Shown here one piece after another: positions 18,694 through 27,443 of a stretch of 64,000 bases of DNA. The position numbers were made by a program, and so were the translations under genes. This DNA is from Granulosicoccus antarcticus IMCC3135 (GTDB lineage Bacteria > Pseudomonadota > Gammaproteobacteria > Granulosicoccales > Granulosicoccaceae). Position 1 is the stretch's first letter; each line of letters starts with the position of its first letter. The stretch is taken from positions 1,320,001 to 1,384,000 of the forward strand of contig NZ_CP018632.1 of NCBI RefSeq assembly GCF_002215215.1, given 5' to 3'. The notes below the pieces were generated by a model, which was given only the letters and a program-made list of their open reading frames with translations, searched no databases and was not told the DNA's origin.

Positions 18694-19425
18694 ATGTTGA
18701 GTGCCCTGAAGAGAACAGGAGCATTAGCTGGTTTCATGGCGGGTCTGGCCCTCACCATTCCGGTCGCCTTGGCGGAGCGGGGGAGTGACTATCTTGTTGA
18801 TGGTCTTACTCAGAATCGCATTTGGGATGGGGCGCAGTCAGTTAACGTCCTGACTCGTAGGTCTTTGAGTTGCTCGCAACCTGACGCCAGTGCTCTGCAG
18901 GCAATCGTACCCGTATCGACCGATAACGGTAGCCATGCTTCGGGTGTGGTCTACGACATCAACCGGGTGTTGACCGCCGCGCATGCGGTTCAGGGTGACG
19001 GCCGGTTCTTTGTACGTATCGGCGATGCGTTCAGCGTTGCAGAGTTGCTGATGGTTGATCATGTGAACGATCTGGCTGTCCTGGCAGTAGACACAGCATC
19101 GATCGTACCCTTGCATATTTCAGGGTTTGATGCTGCCAAATCCCAGCCGGTATGGGCTGTAGGCTATCCGCGAGCACAGGCCATGATGACCTCAAGTGGC
19201 GTTGTTCAGGATAACCATGAAGGTGCTCTGTATGCCAGCGCCTCCATTGACCTGGGACAGTCCGGAGGTGGTTTGCTCAGTTGCCAGAATGGTGCCTGGG
19301 AAATACTGGGTATGCTACGTGGCTATGGCACCTACCTGCAGGGCGATCAATACGTCAAGCTGACAAACCACTCAGTCTCGGTGGCGGCTGCGACCATTAA
19401 CGAATTCCTGCGCGGTTATCGTTAG
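18694..19425 (+). CDS. Secreted trypsin-like serine protease (S1 family)
   Basis: A 243-residue exported protein with a signal peptide (hydrophobic stretch to about residue 27, cleavage near ALAE). The chymotrypsin-fold triad is visible: His in VLTAAHAVQG, Asp in DHVNDLAVLAVD, and Ser in DLGQSGGGLLSC. Spacing suits a short single-domain trypsin/HtrA-like protease without a PDZ domain. A cysteine pair (SLSCSQ near residue 55 and LLSC) may form a disulfide in the periplasm or outside the cell. It could be a substrate of the type II secretion genes at 24.6-30.6 kb, but nothing proves that. Confidence 0.78.
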   Translation: MLSALKRTGALAGFMAGLALTIPVALAERGSDYLVDGLTQNRIWDGAQSVNVLTRRSLSCSQPDASALQAIVPVSTDNGSHASGVVYDINRVLTAAHAVQGDGRFFVRIGDAFSVAELLMVDHVNDLAVLAVDTASIVPLHISGFDAAKSQPVWAVGYPRAQAMMTSSGVVQDNHEGALYASASIDLGQSGGGLLSCQNGAWEILGMLRGYGTYLQGDQYVKLTNHSVSVAAATINEFLRGYR

Positions 19426-19592
19426 AACTCTTGAACTTTGTGGCTGCAGCTTCAGCCTGAGAGACAGCTTGCTCTCATCAGAGCCAGATCGTGTCGTTCC
19501 GACTCGCTAGCAAGCCGTTTACAGATCATCTTTCTCTCAGGCAAATGCGTAAAGTGTGCCATCGCCTGTTGGATCAAGAGAACTCATTCTGT

Positions 19593-20996
19593 ATGGCTAT
19601 TAGCGTTTTCGACCTGTTCAAGAGTGGTATCGGCCCTTCCAGTTCGCATACGGTGGGACCCATGATTGCGGCCCGTCGGTTTGTCATGGCACTGGCAGAA
19701 GATGATCTGACCTCACAGGTTGCTCGCTGCAAGGTGGAGCTGTACGGTTCTCTGGGGGCAACAGGCAAGGGGCATGGCAGTGACACTGCTGTATTGCTGG
19801 GACTGGAAGGTGAGCACCCGACCAGTATTGTTGTTGAGACAATAGCCGGACGCCTCGAAGGCATTCGTCAGGCACGACAACTAACGTTGCCGGGAGCTCA
19901 TGTCATCGTATTTGATGAGAAGCGGGATCTGGTCATGCATAAAAGGCGTGCCTTGCCTTTTCATCCCAATGCCATGCAGTTTATAGCGACGGATTCGGCA
20001 GGCTCGGTCCTCTCGCAGCGCATCTATTATTCGGTGGGAGGTGGTTTCGTACTGGATGACACGGCCGCTGAAGGCGAGCCTGTGGTGAAGGCTGACGAGA
20101 CGCCAGTACGGTATCCGTTCACAACCGGTGATCGACTACTGGAGTTGTGTGCAGAGCACGATATGAGCATCTGTGAAATCATGATGCAAAATGAGCTCAG
20201 CTGGCGCACCGAGGCAGAGGTACGCGAAGAGTTGCTTGCCCTGTGGGAGGTAATGCAGGATTGTGTAAAAAGAGGATGTCAGGTGCACGGCATATTGCCT
20301 GGCGGCTTGAAGGTGAAGCGACGGGCAGCCGAGCTTTACGAAAAACTCAGCCTGCATCCGGAAGCGGCAATGCGTGATCCGCTCACGGTCATGGACTGGG
20401 TCAATCTGTATGCCCTGGCCGTGAATGAAGAAAATGCGGCCGGTGGCCGAGTGGTTACCGCGCCCACCAATGGTGCCGCGGGAATCATTCCGGCGGTATT
20501 ACATTATTACCATCGTTTTGTGTCCGGTGCTTCTGAAAAGGGCATTGTGGATTTTTTGCTGACAGCGGGCGCCATCGGCATCCTGTACAAGGAAAATGCC
20601 TCCATATCCGGAGCCGAGGTTGGTTGCCAGGGTGAGGTGGGTTCAGCCTGTTCGATGGCGGCTGGTGCACTGGCTGCCGTTCAGGGCGGTACGCCGGAAC
20701 AGGTGGAGAATGCCGCCGAGATCGGCATGGAGCATAATCTGGGTCTGACCTGTGATCCGGTGGGAGGTCTGGTTCAGGTGCCCTGCATCGAACGAAATGC
20801 AATGGGGTCAATCAAGGCTATCAATGCGGCGAGAATTGCTTTGCGAGGTGATGGCAAGCATTTTGTTTCGCTGGACAAGGTAATCAAGACCATGCGCGAA
20901 ACCGGTGCTGACATGAAAACAAAATACAAGGAAACTGCACGCGGTGGACTTGCCATAAATGTGATAGAAGTGCCCGTTAGTTTTCCTGATTGCTGA
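19593..20996 (+). CDS. sdaA: L-serine dehydratase (L-serine ammonia-lyase), iron–sulfur type
   Basis: A 467-residue single-chain enzyme turning L-serine into pyruvate and ammonia. The N-terminal domain opens with [20 protein letters not shown]. The catalytic domain has [17 protein letters not shown] and the Cys residues that hold the [4Fe-4S] cluster ([29 protein letters not shown]). The ATG at 19593 gives the family N-terminus; a GTG at 19491 would add 34 unrelated residues. It is cytosolic. The next gene begins 14 bases after the stop, so both may be co-transcribed. Confidence 0.93.
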   Translation: MAISVFDLFKSGIGPSSSHTVGPMIAARRFVMALAEDDLTSQVARCKVELYGSLGATGKGHGSDTAVLLGLEGEHPTSIVVETIAGRLEGIRQARQLTLPGAHVIVFDEKRDLVMHKRRALPFHPNAMQFIATDSAGSVLSQRIYYSVGGGFVLDDTAAEGEPVVKADETPVRYPFTTGDRLLELCAEHDMSICEIMMQNELSWRTEAEVREELLALWEVMQDCVKRGCQVHGILPGGLKVKRRAAELYEKLSLHPEAAMRDPLTVMDWVNLYALAVNEENAAGGRVVTAPTNGAAGIIPAVLHYYHRFVSGASEKGIVDFLLTAGAIGILYKENASISGAEVGCQGEVGSACSMAAGALAAVQGGTPEQVENAAEIGMEHNLGLTCDPVGGLVQVPCIERNAMGSIKAINAARIALRGDGKHFVSLDKVIKTMRETGADMKTKYKETARGGLAINVIEVPVSFPDC

Positions 20997-21010
20997 GTAT
21001 TTTTCAAACG

Positions 21011-21472
21011 ATGAATTCACTAGCCATTGCACTACACGGCCTGGCCGCCGCTATATGGGTGGGCGGAATGTTTTTCGCCTATGTTGTTTTACGTCCAAGC
21101 GTTGCGCTGATGGAGCCTCATCGTCGCCTGACCTTATGGGCCGGTGCGTTTAAACGCTTCTTCCCCTGGGTCTGGATGTCTGTGGTGATTCTGCCTGTCA
21201 CCGGATACGGACTGGTATTCGGCGTTTTCGGCGGTTTTGCCACCAGCCCGGTCTATGTGCATATCATGCACTTACTCGGACTGCTCATGATCGCGCTGTT
21301 TGTCTATATGTACTACCGGCCCTATGCGCTCTTCAAGCAAACCGTTGAGGCTGAAGACTGGCAGGCTGCAGGAGCCGCGTTGAATCGGGTTCGGCACGTT
21401 GTTCTTGTCAACCTGGTCATGGGACTGATCTTGCTGGCGCTGGTCTATGCCGGACGTTACGGATTGTTCTGA
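21011..21472 (+). CDS. CopD-like four-helix membrane protein
   Basis: A 153-residue integral membrane protein with four predicted helices. It resembles the CopD domain: HGLAAAIWVGGMFFAYVVLRP at the N-terminus with a conserved His, then RFFPWVWMSVVILPVTGYGL and VYVHIMHLLGLLMIALFVYM with another His. Such proteins are linked to copper handling or heme-related redox, often without proof. I chose ATG 21011; TTG 20990 would overlap the serine dehydratase gene. It may be read through from sdaA. No copper-binding CopC partner is nearby. Confidence 0.75.
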   Translation: MNSLAIALHGLAAAIWVGGMFFAYVVLRPSVALMEPHRRLTLWAGAFKRFFPWVWMSVVILPVTGYGLVFGVFGGFATSPVYVHIMHLLGLLMIALFVYMYYRPYALFKQTVEAEDWQAAGAALNRVRHVVLVNLVMGLILLALVYAGRYGLF

Positions 21473-21488
21473 ATCCGATTCAATAGGT

Positions 21489-21522
21489 GGCCGGTGCCCG
21501 GGCTGAATGCCCGGTACCGGCC
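21489..21522. terminator. Long stem-loop between converging CopD-like and peroxiredoxin genes
   Basis: GGCCGGT-g-CCCGGGC pairs with GCCCGG-t-ACCGGCC around a 5-base loop. It is very GC-rich and lies between converging genes, so it probably ends transcription in both directions, though the T tract is weak. Confidence 0.6.
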
Positions 21523-21561
21523 GTCTAGTTCAATCTCGTAATAACTCAGAATTCAGAGCCT

Positions 21562-22107
21562 TCAAGCGCTTTTGAGTTGTGCCTGATTGATCCAGGCCAG
21601 CACTGTGTCGGCATCGGATGTTTCAAACGGATCATTACCGGCATTGTCACCAAACTCAGGTTCGATGAACATCTCCTCGATCTGGCCGTCGTTGACAACC
21701 ATGGCATAGCGCCATGAGCGAGGACCGAATCCCAGGTTCTCCTTTTTGACCAGCATTCCCATCTTGCGTGTGAATTCGGCATTGCCATCGGGCAGCATGC
21801 GGACTTTTTCGATGCCCTGAGCCTTGCCCCACTGGTACATGACGAATGCATCATTGACTGAGAGGCAGATGATCTCATCGACACCCGCGCTCATGAACTC
21901 ACCGTACAGCTCTTCATAACGTGGCAAATGGGTGGAAGAGCAGGTCGGTGTAAATGCGCCTGGAAGAGCAAAGAGTACGATTCGCTTGCCACTGAACAGC
22001 TCGTTTGTGGTGACGTCCTGCCACTTGAACGGGTTATCTCCCTCCAGCGCCTCATCACGTACTCGAGTCTTGAAAGTGACGTTGGGGACTTGACGTAGGA
22101 AACTCAT
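21562..22107 (-). CDS. Prx5-type peroxiredoxin
   Basis: A 181-residue thiol peroxidase of the atypical 2-Cys/Prx5 group. The peroxidatic Cys lies in LPGAFTPTCSSTHLPRYEEL near residue 50, and CLSVNDAFVMYQWGKAQG and RSWRYAMVVNDG follow. It reduces hydrogen peroxide and organic peroxides. The ATG at 22107 has AGAGAGA about 12 bases upstream and gives the family N-terminus; a longer in-frame extension up to 22284 is not supported. It is divergent from msrA and PPK2, so three stress-related genes sit together. Confidence 0.9.
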   Translation of the reverse strand: MSFLRQVPNVTFKTRVRDEALEGDNPFKWQDVTTNELFSGKRIVLFALPGAFTPTCSSTHLPRYEELYGEFMSAGVDEIICLSVNDAFVMYQWGKAQGIEKVRMLPDGNAEFTRKMGMLVKKENLGFGPRSWRYAMVVNDGQIEEMFIEPEFGDNAGNDPFETSDADTVLAWINQAQLKSA

Positions 22108-22671
22108 GATTGGCTTTCTCTCTCTTAATACTGACAGTAAATGTATTTGATCCCTGGTTGAACGATACGGTGTCATCGGTAGCTGGTCTGCCACCTCATG
22201 GAAAATCAGTTGTGACTGTTCGCAGTCGAGCAGTTTGGATGACGCAGAGCGTCGGTGGACAGCTCCACCAAGGGGGCGTAGCACTGATCTGCGGGTGAGA
22301 GCCTTTAAATCTTGTTTGCTGCGGATCGGGGCAGACTAGAGTGTTACTTTGGAGCCTGAGCTTGCCGTTGGCACTCGCTTTCCTCTGGGAGTGACCTACA
22401 CTTTGTTCGCCTGGAACTCGAAAGAGGTCCAGCAGATACGCTTGGTTCATCGACATTTCACCAGCCGACAGGCCGCTCTTGACTAAATCGGAGCTGCTGG
22501 AGGAGTTGCTGGCGCTGTATAACTGTTAAATGTGATGAATATCGTGCTTGAGCGGCAGTATTTCAGTTTCGTTTAAGCATCGTTAGGTAATGTTCGATCT
22601 GACCGTAGCTGTTCAGGGCTGCGGCCTTTCTGTGCTTGTGCTGATGGCATGAGCCCAAAGGAGTCGAACAG
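22108..22671. other. 564-bp gap between peroxiredoxin and msrA, structured but without a clear gene
   Basis: This shared upstream region of two divergent stress genes has no convincing coding sequence. It contains a perfect hairpin, GGTGGA (22254-22259) with TCCACC (22264-22269), and further short inverted repeats around 22370-22400. It should hold both promoters. An unrecognised small RNA is possible but unproven. Confidence 0.4.
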
Positions 22672-23346
22672 GTGTCTGCATTGGCAAGAAAATTCATTCT
22701 GCCCACTGCATCCGCGGCCTTGCCAGGTCGGGCGGAGGCCGTTACGGTTGCGCCTGTCAATGTCGTGACCGGCAACCCGATGAGCGCTCCTTATCCTGCC
22801 AACATGCAGCAATGCAGTTTCGGCATGGGTTGTTTCTGGGGCGTAGAGCCACTGTTCTTCAACTTGCCGGGTGTTTACACAACGGCGGCTGGTTTTACCG
22901 GTGGCCTGACACCCAACCCCAGATACGAAGAGGTTTGTTCCGGCGGAACAGGTCACAGTGAGGTCGTATTTGTAGTCTACGATCCAGCCAGAATCAGCTT
23001 CGGACAATTACTTGATCTCTTCTGGGAATCGCACAATCCGAGGCAGGGAATGAGGCAGGGGGCCGATCTGGGCACTCAATTTCGTTCTGGTATCTACGCC
23101 TCCACTGATGCGCAGTTGCGGCAGGCACAAGCCAGCCAGATGGCGCATCAGCGATCCATTTCCTCACGCGGTCTGGGTCCCATTACGACTGAAATCATGA
23201 TCGCTCCAACATTCTATTTTGCTGAAAATCATCATCAGCAATATTTGCACAAGAATCCGGATGGCTATTGCAGTCAGCAGGGCACAGACACGAGCTGTAT
23301 CTGGACTGTACCGACACACAAGAGTCAGCCCGAGGCACGCGTTTAG
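22672..23346 (+). CDS. msrA: Peptide methionine-(S)-S-oxide reductase
   Basis: A 224-residue MsrA, which repairs oxidised methionine. The catalytic Cys is in SFGMGCFWGVEPLFF near residue 50, and the family blocks GFTGGLTPNPRYEEVCSGGTG, HSEVV and FAENHHQQYL follow. The start is GTG at 22672, supported by a strong AAAGGAG eight bases upstream. The N-terminal 40 residues precede the domain as in E. coli-type MsrA. PPK2 follows after three bases, so both are surely one transcript. Confidence 0.93.
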   Translation: MSALARKFILPTASAALPGRAEAVTVAPVNVVTGNPMSAPYPANMQQCSFGMGCFWGVEPLFFNLPGVYTTAAGFTGGLTPNPRYEEVCSGGTGHSEVVFVVYDPARISFGQLLDLFWESHNPRQGMRQGADLGTQFRSGIYASTDAQLRQAQASQMAHQRSISSRGLGPITTEIMIAPTFYFAENHHQQYLHKNPDGYCSQQGTDTSCIWTVPTHKSQPEARV

Positions 23347-23349
23347 GTC

Positions 23350-24219
23350 ATGAAATTCGACTCACCTTATATCGTACCGTCCGATGGCCATTATTCCATC
23401 GCCGACGCCTCAACCAAGCCGCTCGAGAAAGCTTCCGACAAGAAGGCTCTCGAGGAGGAGCTAGCCCAGTGCGTCGCCGGTATCAGCGAGCTGCAGCGCA
23501 AGCTGTACGCTGATGATCGCTTCTCGTTGCTGTTGGTCTTCCAGGCTATGGATGCCGCGGGCAAAGACGGCACAATCCGCGCCGTCATGAGTGGCGTGAA
23601 TCCAGCGGGTTGTCAGGTCTCCTCGTTCAAGAGTCCTTCAGATGAAGAGCTTGAGCATGACTGGTTGTGGCGTACCGCTAAAAGGCTTCCCGAACGTGGC
23701 CGTATTGGCATTTTCAACCGCAGCTATTACGAAGAAGTGCTCGCAGTGAAGGTACACCCTGAGTTTCTTGCCAGTCAGCGGTTACCCCGTCATGAGCACA
23801 AGAAATTCTGGGATGAACGCTACGAATCCATCCGTGACCATGAAAAGCATTTGACTCGAAATGGCACGGTTGTATTGAAGTTTTGGCTGAATGTGTCGAA
23901 GGATGAACAGAAGAAACGATTTCTGAAACGTCTGACGACCCCCGAGAAGTACTGGAAATTTTCAAAAAGTGATCTGACGTCCCGTGAGCGTTGGGATGAG
24001 TACATGCAGGCTTATGAAAAGCTGTTGAATGAAACCTCAACCAAAGATGCACCCTGGTTTGCCATACCGGCAGATAACAAGCGGTACATGCGACTGCAGG
24101 TGGCTCGGATCATTGAACAGACGCTGGAATCACTGCCACTGCGTTATCCGCAGAAAAGCGCTGATGAAATCGCCTTGTTTGAAGAGCACATCGCCCGTTT
24201 GAACGGTGAGACGGACTAG
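23350..24219 (+). CDS. PPK2 family polyphosphate:nucleotide phosphotransferase
   Basis: A 289-residue PPK2-family kinase that moves phosphate from polyphosphate to a nucleotide. The Walker A motif is AMDAAGKDGTIRAVMSGVNP near residue 66; the lid and Walker B regions read FNRSYYEEVLAVKVHP and FLKRLTTPEKYWKFS. Length and the short N-terminus suit the single-domain groups acting on AMP or ADP; the exact nucleotide cannot be read from motifs alone. It follows msrA by three bases, linking polyphosphate energy use with oxidative-stress repair. Confidence 0.9.
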   Translation: MKFDSPYIVPSDGHYSIADASTKPLEKASDKKALEEELAQCVAGISELQRKLYADDRFSLLLVFQAMDAAGKDGTIRAVMSGVNPAGCQVSSFKSPSDEELEHDWLWRTAKRLPERGRIGIFNRSYYEEVLAVKVHPEFLASQRLPRHEHKKFWDERYESIRDHEKHLTRNGTVVLKFWLNVSKDEQKKRFLKRLTTPEKYWKFSKSDLTSRERWDEYMQAYEKLLNETSTKDAPWFAIPADNKRYMRLQVARIIEQTLESLPLRYPQKSADEIALFEEHIARLNGETD

Positions 24220-24318
24220 AGCTGGCATGTTGATAAAATATGATGCCAGGGTGGTCGAAGTCTTGCGTAGTAACGTTTATCACGCGAAAGCGTGGTGTGA
24301 GAGCAAAGGGACTGACTA

Positions 24319-24570
24319 ATGAAACAGTTGATTTCACTAAAGATCGAGACGCTTAAGCCGTTGCCCGAATCCATAACGGTGTGTGCCACGATTGACGAAT
24401 CGGGTGCAGAGCACGAGATAACCGATCTGATGATCCGGCGTGCCTGTGAGAAGATGGATGCAGATCAGCTCTGGCCATACGCCAGTCATGCCTTCTGCTC
24501 ACGTTCCAAGGCACTACCCGCGGGAGGGGCCAAGATAATCCCCTTCAAGCCGCGGTGTACATTGAATTGA
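24319..24570 (+). CDS. Hypothetical 83-aa protein
   Basis: I do not recognise this 83-residue protein. It begins MKQLISLKIETLKPLPESIT, has three cysteines (VCATID, RRACEK, AFCSR) and a basic end (KIIPFKPRCTLN). There is no signal peptide or membrane helix. AAAGG lies about 12 bases upstream of the ATG. It converges on gspF, and its stop sits just before a perfect 11-bp hairpin. It follows PPK2 by about 100 bases and could be on that transcript. Confidence 0.55.
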   Translation: MKQLISLKIETLKPLPESITVCATIDESGAEHEITDLMIRRACEKMDADQLWPYASHAFCSRSKALPAGGAKIIPFKPRCTLN

Positions 24571-24577
24571 TCGACTT

Positions 24578-24603
24578 AGTTGGTCAACCTTAGTTGACCA
24601 ACT
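24578..24603. terminator. Perfect 11-bp stem-loop shared by converging 83-aa gene and gspF
   Basis: AGTTGGTCAAC (24578-24588) pairs exactly with GTTGACCAACT (24593-24603) around a 4-base loop. The right arm encodes the last residues of gspF, so the stem overlaps its stop. It likely ends transcription of the 83-aa gene. Confidence 0.6.
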
Positions 24604-25843
24604 GGTTCATTTCGAAGATGGGCAGCAGTATGCCCAGTACGATAGTCAATACGACCCCGCCCATGATCAGGATGACCACGGGCTCGAACAGACCCAGAAA
24701 GATAGCCATAAGCGAATTCAGTTCGCGTTCCTGATGTGTCGCAGCCTTCTCCAGCATACTGTCCAGTTGGCCAGATGATTCTCCACTGGCGATAAGGTGC
24801 AGCAGCATGGGAGGGAAGTAGCCGGTGCGCTCCAGAGCACTACTCAGAGTAGAGCCTTCACGAACCTGAGCCGCTGCCGCGTTTACGGCCTTGCGCATAG
24901 GGCGGTTGGTTATGACCTGTGAGCCAATATCCAGAGCTTCCAGAACAGGCACGCCACTGGCGGCCAGAATGCTCAGTGTTCGTGCAAACTGTGCGGTGTT
25001 GAAGCCACGAATGAGTCGCTTGAACAGAGGTAATTTGAGTAACAAGCTATGTACGCGAGTCTTGAAGGCCTCGCCACGCATGGCTCGCTGGAAAGCGATT
25101 ACGCTGACAAAGCCCAGTCCGACGACCAAAAATCCCCACTGTCTGACAAAGGCACTGGCTGTCAGCATGGCCTGGGTCAGGGCGGGTAGTTCCTGGTCCA
25201 TCCCTTCGAATACCTGGACCACCTGCGGAACCACATAGGCCAGCAGAAAGCCGACAATCAGAATGGAGGCAACCACCAGTACGCTGGGGTAGATCAATGC
25301 TTTCTTGACGGTGGCATTGGCAGCCTGACGCTCTTCGGTGTAGTCGGCAAGGCGTTCCAGAACGGCGTCCAAATGCCCGGACTGTTCACCAGCCGAGACC
25401 GTGGACTGGTAGATTTCGGGAAAGACTTTGGGATAATCAGCCAATGCCGCAGCAAAGCTATGACCTTCGAGCACTTTCGCGCGCACTGACAACAGCAGGG
25501 ACTTGATGCGTGGTTTTTCGGTCTGACGACTAACCGCTGAGAGTGATTCTTCCAGTGGCGTACCAGCAGCACTCAATGTGGCAATCTGCCGAGTCAGCAG
25601 AGCGAGGTCATTGGTTTTAATGCCGCCACGGAACGTTGGAACGGATGCGTTGCTTCCCTTGCCTTTTTTGCCGTCTTTGGTACCTCGTTTGTTACGCTCA
25701 CGACCGGAGGTTTCAAAAATCTCCAGTGGCGTAAGGTCCTGCTGGCGAAGCTGCTGGCGTGCAAGCCTTGCTGTGTCTGCCTCGAGTACGCCTTTTTTCT
25801 CGCGTCCACGCGCATCCAGCGCCAGATATTCGTAGGCGGCCAT
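24590..25843 (-). CDS. gspF: Type II secretion inner-membrane protein GspF
   Basis: A 417-residue GspF/PilC-type platform protein. It has an N-terminal cytoplasmic helix (YEYLALDARGREKKGVLEAD), two T2SSF repeats (LLTRQIATLSAAGTPLEESL near residue 85; FARTLSILAASGVPVLEALD near residue 285), and three membrane helices ending in VILIMGGVVLTIVLGILLPI. A polar insert (KRGTKDGKKGKG) near residue 55 is longer than usual. Its ATG shares one base with the gspE stop (TAATG). It is the last gene of this gsp set: no gspG–M follow. Confidence 0.93.
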   Translation of the reverse strand: MAAYEYLALDARGREKKGVLEADTARLARQQLRQQDLTPLEIFETSGRERNKRGTKDGKKGKGSNASVPTFRGGIKTNDLALLTRQIATLSAAGTPLEESLSAVSRQTEKPRIKSLLLSVRAKVLEGHSFAAALADYPKVFPEIYQSTVSAGEQSGHLDAVLERLADYTEERQAANATVKKALIYPSVLVVASILIVGFLLAYVVPQVVQVFEGMDQELPALTQAMLTASAFVRQWGFLVVGLGFVSVIAFQRAMRGEAFKTRVHSLLLKLPLFKRLIRGFNTAQFARTLSILAASGVPVLEALDIGSQVITNRPMRKAVNAAAAQVREGSTLSSALERTGYFPPMLLHLIASGESSGQLDSMLEKAATHQERELNSLMAIFLGLFEPVVILIMGGVVLTIVLGILLPIFEMNQLVN

Positions 25844-27441
25844 TAGCTCTCTCGTGTCACACGCAGTACTTCTTCCAGAGAAGTTTTGCCTTCGAGAACA
25901 AGCCGCATGCCATCTTCAGTGATACCCGGGCTCAAAGTGCGAGCGTGTCGTTCGATTTCGTGTTCAGAGCCGCCATCATGGATCATGTTACGCATGGTGG
26001 TGTCCACCTCAACGACTTCGTAAATACCCTGGCGACCGGAATAGCCGGTATGTCCGCAGACTTCACAGCCGTGTGGTTCGTACATATTGTTGACTTCTTC
26101 GGCCGTTTTCTTCAGTGAATCCAATTCTGCAGGAGTAGGAACATGAGGCCGCTTGCATTCGACACAAAGCAGTCGGACCAGTCGTTGGGCCACAAGGCCT
26201 ACCAGACTTGATGACAGCAGAAACGGTTCGACGCCCATGTCCCGTAGACGAGTCACTGCACCGACTGCCGTATTGGTATGCAGGGTAGAGAGCACCAGGT
26301 GACCTGTGAGTGAGGCTTGAACGGCAATTTCGGCAGTTTCTCTGTCTCGTATTTCACCGATCATGACGATGTCCGGATCCTGTCGCAAAATAGCGCGCAG
26401 ACCACGGGCAAAGTCCAGATTCACCTTGTTATTGACCTGAGTCTGACCGATGCCATCGATGTAGTACTCGATAGGATCTTCAACAGTCAGAATCGAATAG
26501 CGTGTGGTATTGAGTTTGGCGAGGGCTGCATACAGCGTCGTGGTCTTGCCCGAACCAGTAGGGCCGGTTACCAGAATGATGCCGTGAGACAGGCCCAGCC
26601 CTTTCTGCAGAGACTTCAACGCCACCGGAGGCATACCTAGCTGCTCCAGATCCAATCGACCGGCCTGTTTGTCCAGCAAACGCAGAACCACACGCTCGCC
26701 ATGACCAGAAGGCAGTGTTGATACTCGAATGTCGACAGGGCGTCCGGCTACTCGCAGGCTGATACGTCCATCCTGAGGCAGGCGTCGCTCAGCGATATCG
26801 AGCTTGGCCATGACTTTCAGCCGCGAGATAATCATTGGCGCAATGGCGCGAGGCGGATCCAGTAACTTCTGCATCACACCATCGACCCGGTACCGTACGG
26901 CCAGGCGTTTTTCAAACGGCTCAATATGAATATCTGATGCTTGCTTGCGTACAGCTTCGGTCAGCATGGCATTGATCAGGCGAATGACGGGGGCATCATC
27001 CGTGGATTCGAGCAAGTCTTCGGGTTCAGGCAGGGATTCGGCCAGTTGGGCCAGATCCATGTCGTCACCGAAGTCGTCCATGATGTCCATTGCCTGGCCG
27101 GTTTCGCCTTCATAATGGCGCGTCAGGCGTGCATCGAAATCATCCGCTGATACCGGATCCAGCTTTAACGGTTGACCGGCCTTGCGCCTGGCTTCGGACA
27201 ATGCGCTCAGCTGGATGCCAGGGCGGTGTACCAGCAATAGTTCACCGGCCTTGTTCTGCTCCAGAATAACGCCGTGGCGCTTGGCAAACGTGTAGGGCAG
27301 GTCGGTGAAGGTGAGTGTTCCACCGGTCGGAAGCGGCTGGCTAGAGAGGCTGCGAGTGCCTTCCGGCCCAGGGTCCTCTCCAGTTACAGGCTCTTCCGAA
27401 GGGTCGCCAACGTCAATAAAATTCACTGAAGAAGCCACCAT
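25843..27441 (-). CDS. gspE: Type II secretion ATPase GspE
   Basis: A 532-residue secretion ATPase that powers the pseudopilus. Walker A is LVTGPTGSGKTTTLYAAL near residue 290; the Asp box, Walker B (RQDPDIVMIGEIRD) and His box (GHLVLSTLHTNTA) follow. The Zn-binding four-Cys element (CVECKRPH … CEVCGHTGYSGRQG) near residue 440 separates it from PilB-like proteins lacking the cysteines. The N-terminal domain contacts GspL in known systems, but no gspL is here. It starts three bases after the gspD stop. Confidence 0.94.
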   Translation of the reverse strand: MVASSVNFIDVGDPSEEPVTGEDPGPEGTRSLSSQPLPTGGTLTFTDLPYTFAKRHGVILEQNKAGELLLVHRPGIQLSALSEARRKAGQPLKLDPVSADDFDARLTRHYEGETGQAMDIMDDFGDDMDLAQLAESLPEPEDLLESTDDAPVIRLINAMLTEAVRKQASDIHIEPFEKRLAVRYRVDGVMQKLLDPPRAIAPMIISRLKVMAKLDIAERRLPQDGRISLRVAGRPVDIRVSTLPSGHGERVVLRLLDKQAGRLDLEQLGMPPVALKSLQKGLGLSHGIILVTGPTGSGKTTTLYAALAKLNTTRYSILTVEDPIEYYIDGIGQTQVNNKVNLDFARGLRAILRQDPDIVMIGEIRDRETAEIAVQASLTGHLVLSTLHTNTAVGAVTRLRDMGVEPFLLSSSLVGLVAQRLVRLLCVECKRPHVPTPAELDSLKKTAEEVNNMYEPHGCEVCGHTGYSGRQGIYEVVEVDTTMRNMIHDGGSEHEIERHARTLSPGITEDGMRLVLEGKTSLEEVLRVTRES

Positions 27442-27443
27442 GT

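Noticed and set aside
22196-22456. 86-codon minus-strand frame before the peroxiredoxin gene
   Set aside because: Composition is unlike a protein (rich in Pro, Ser and Arg without pattern) and it overlaps hairpins; more likely a control region.
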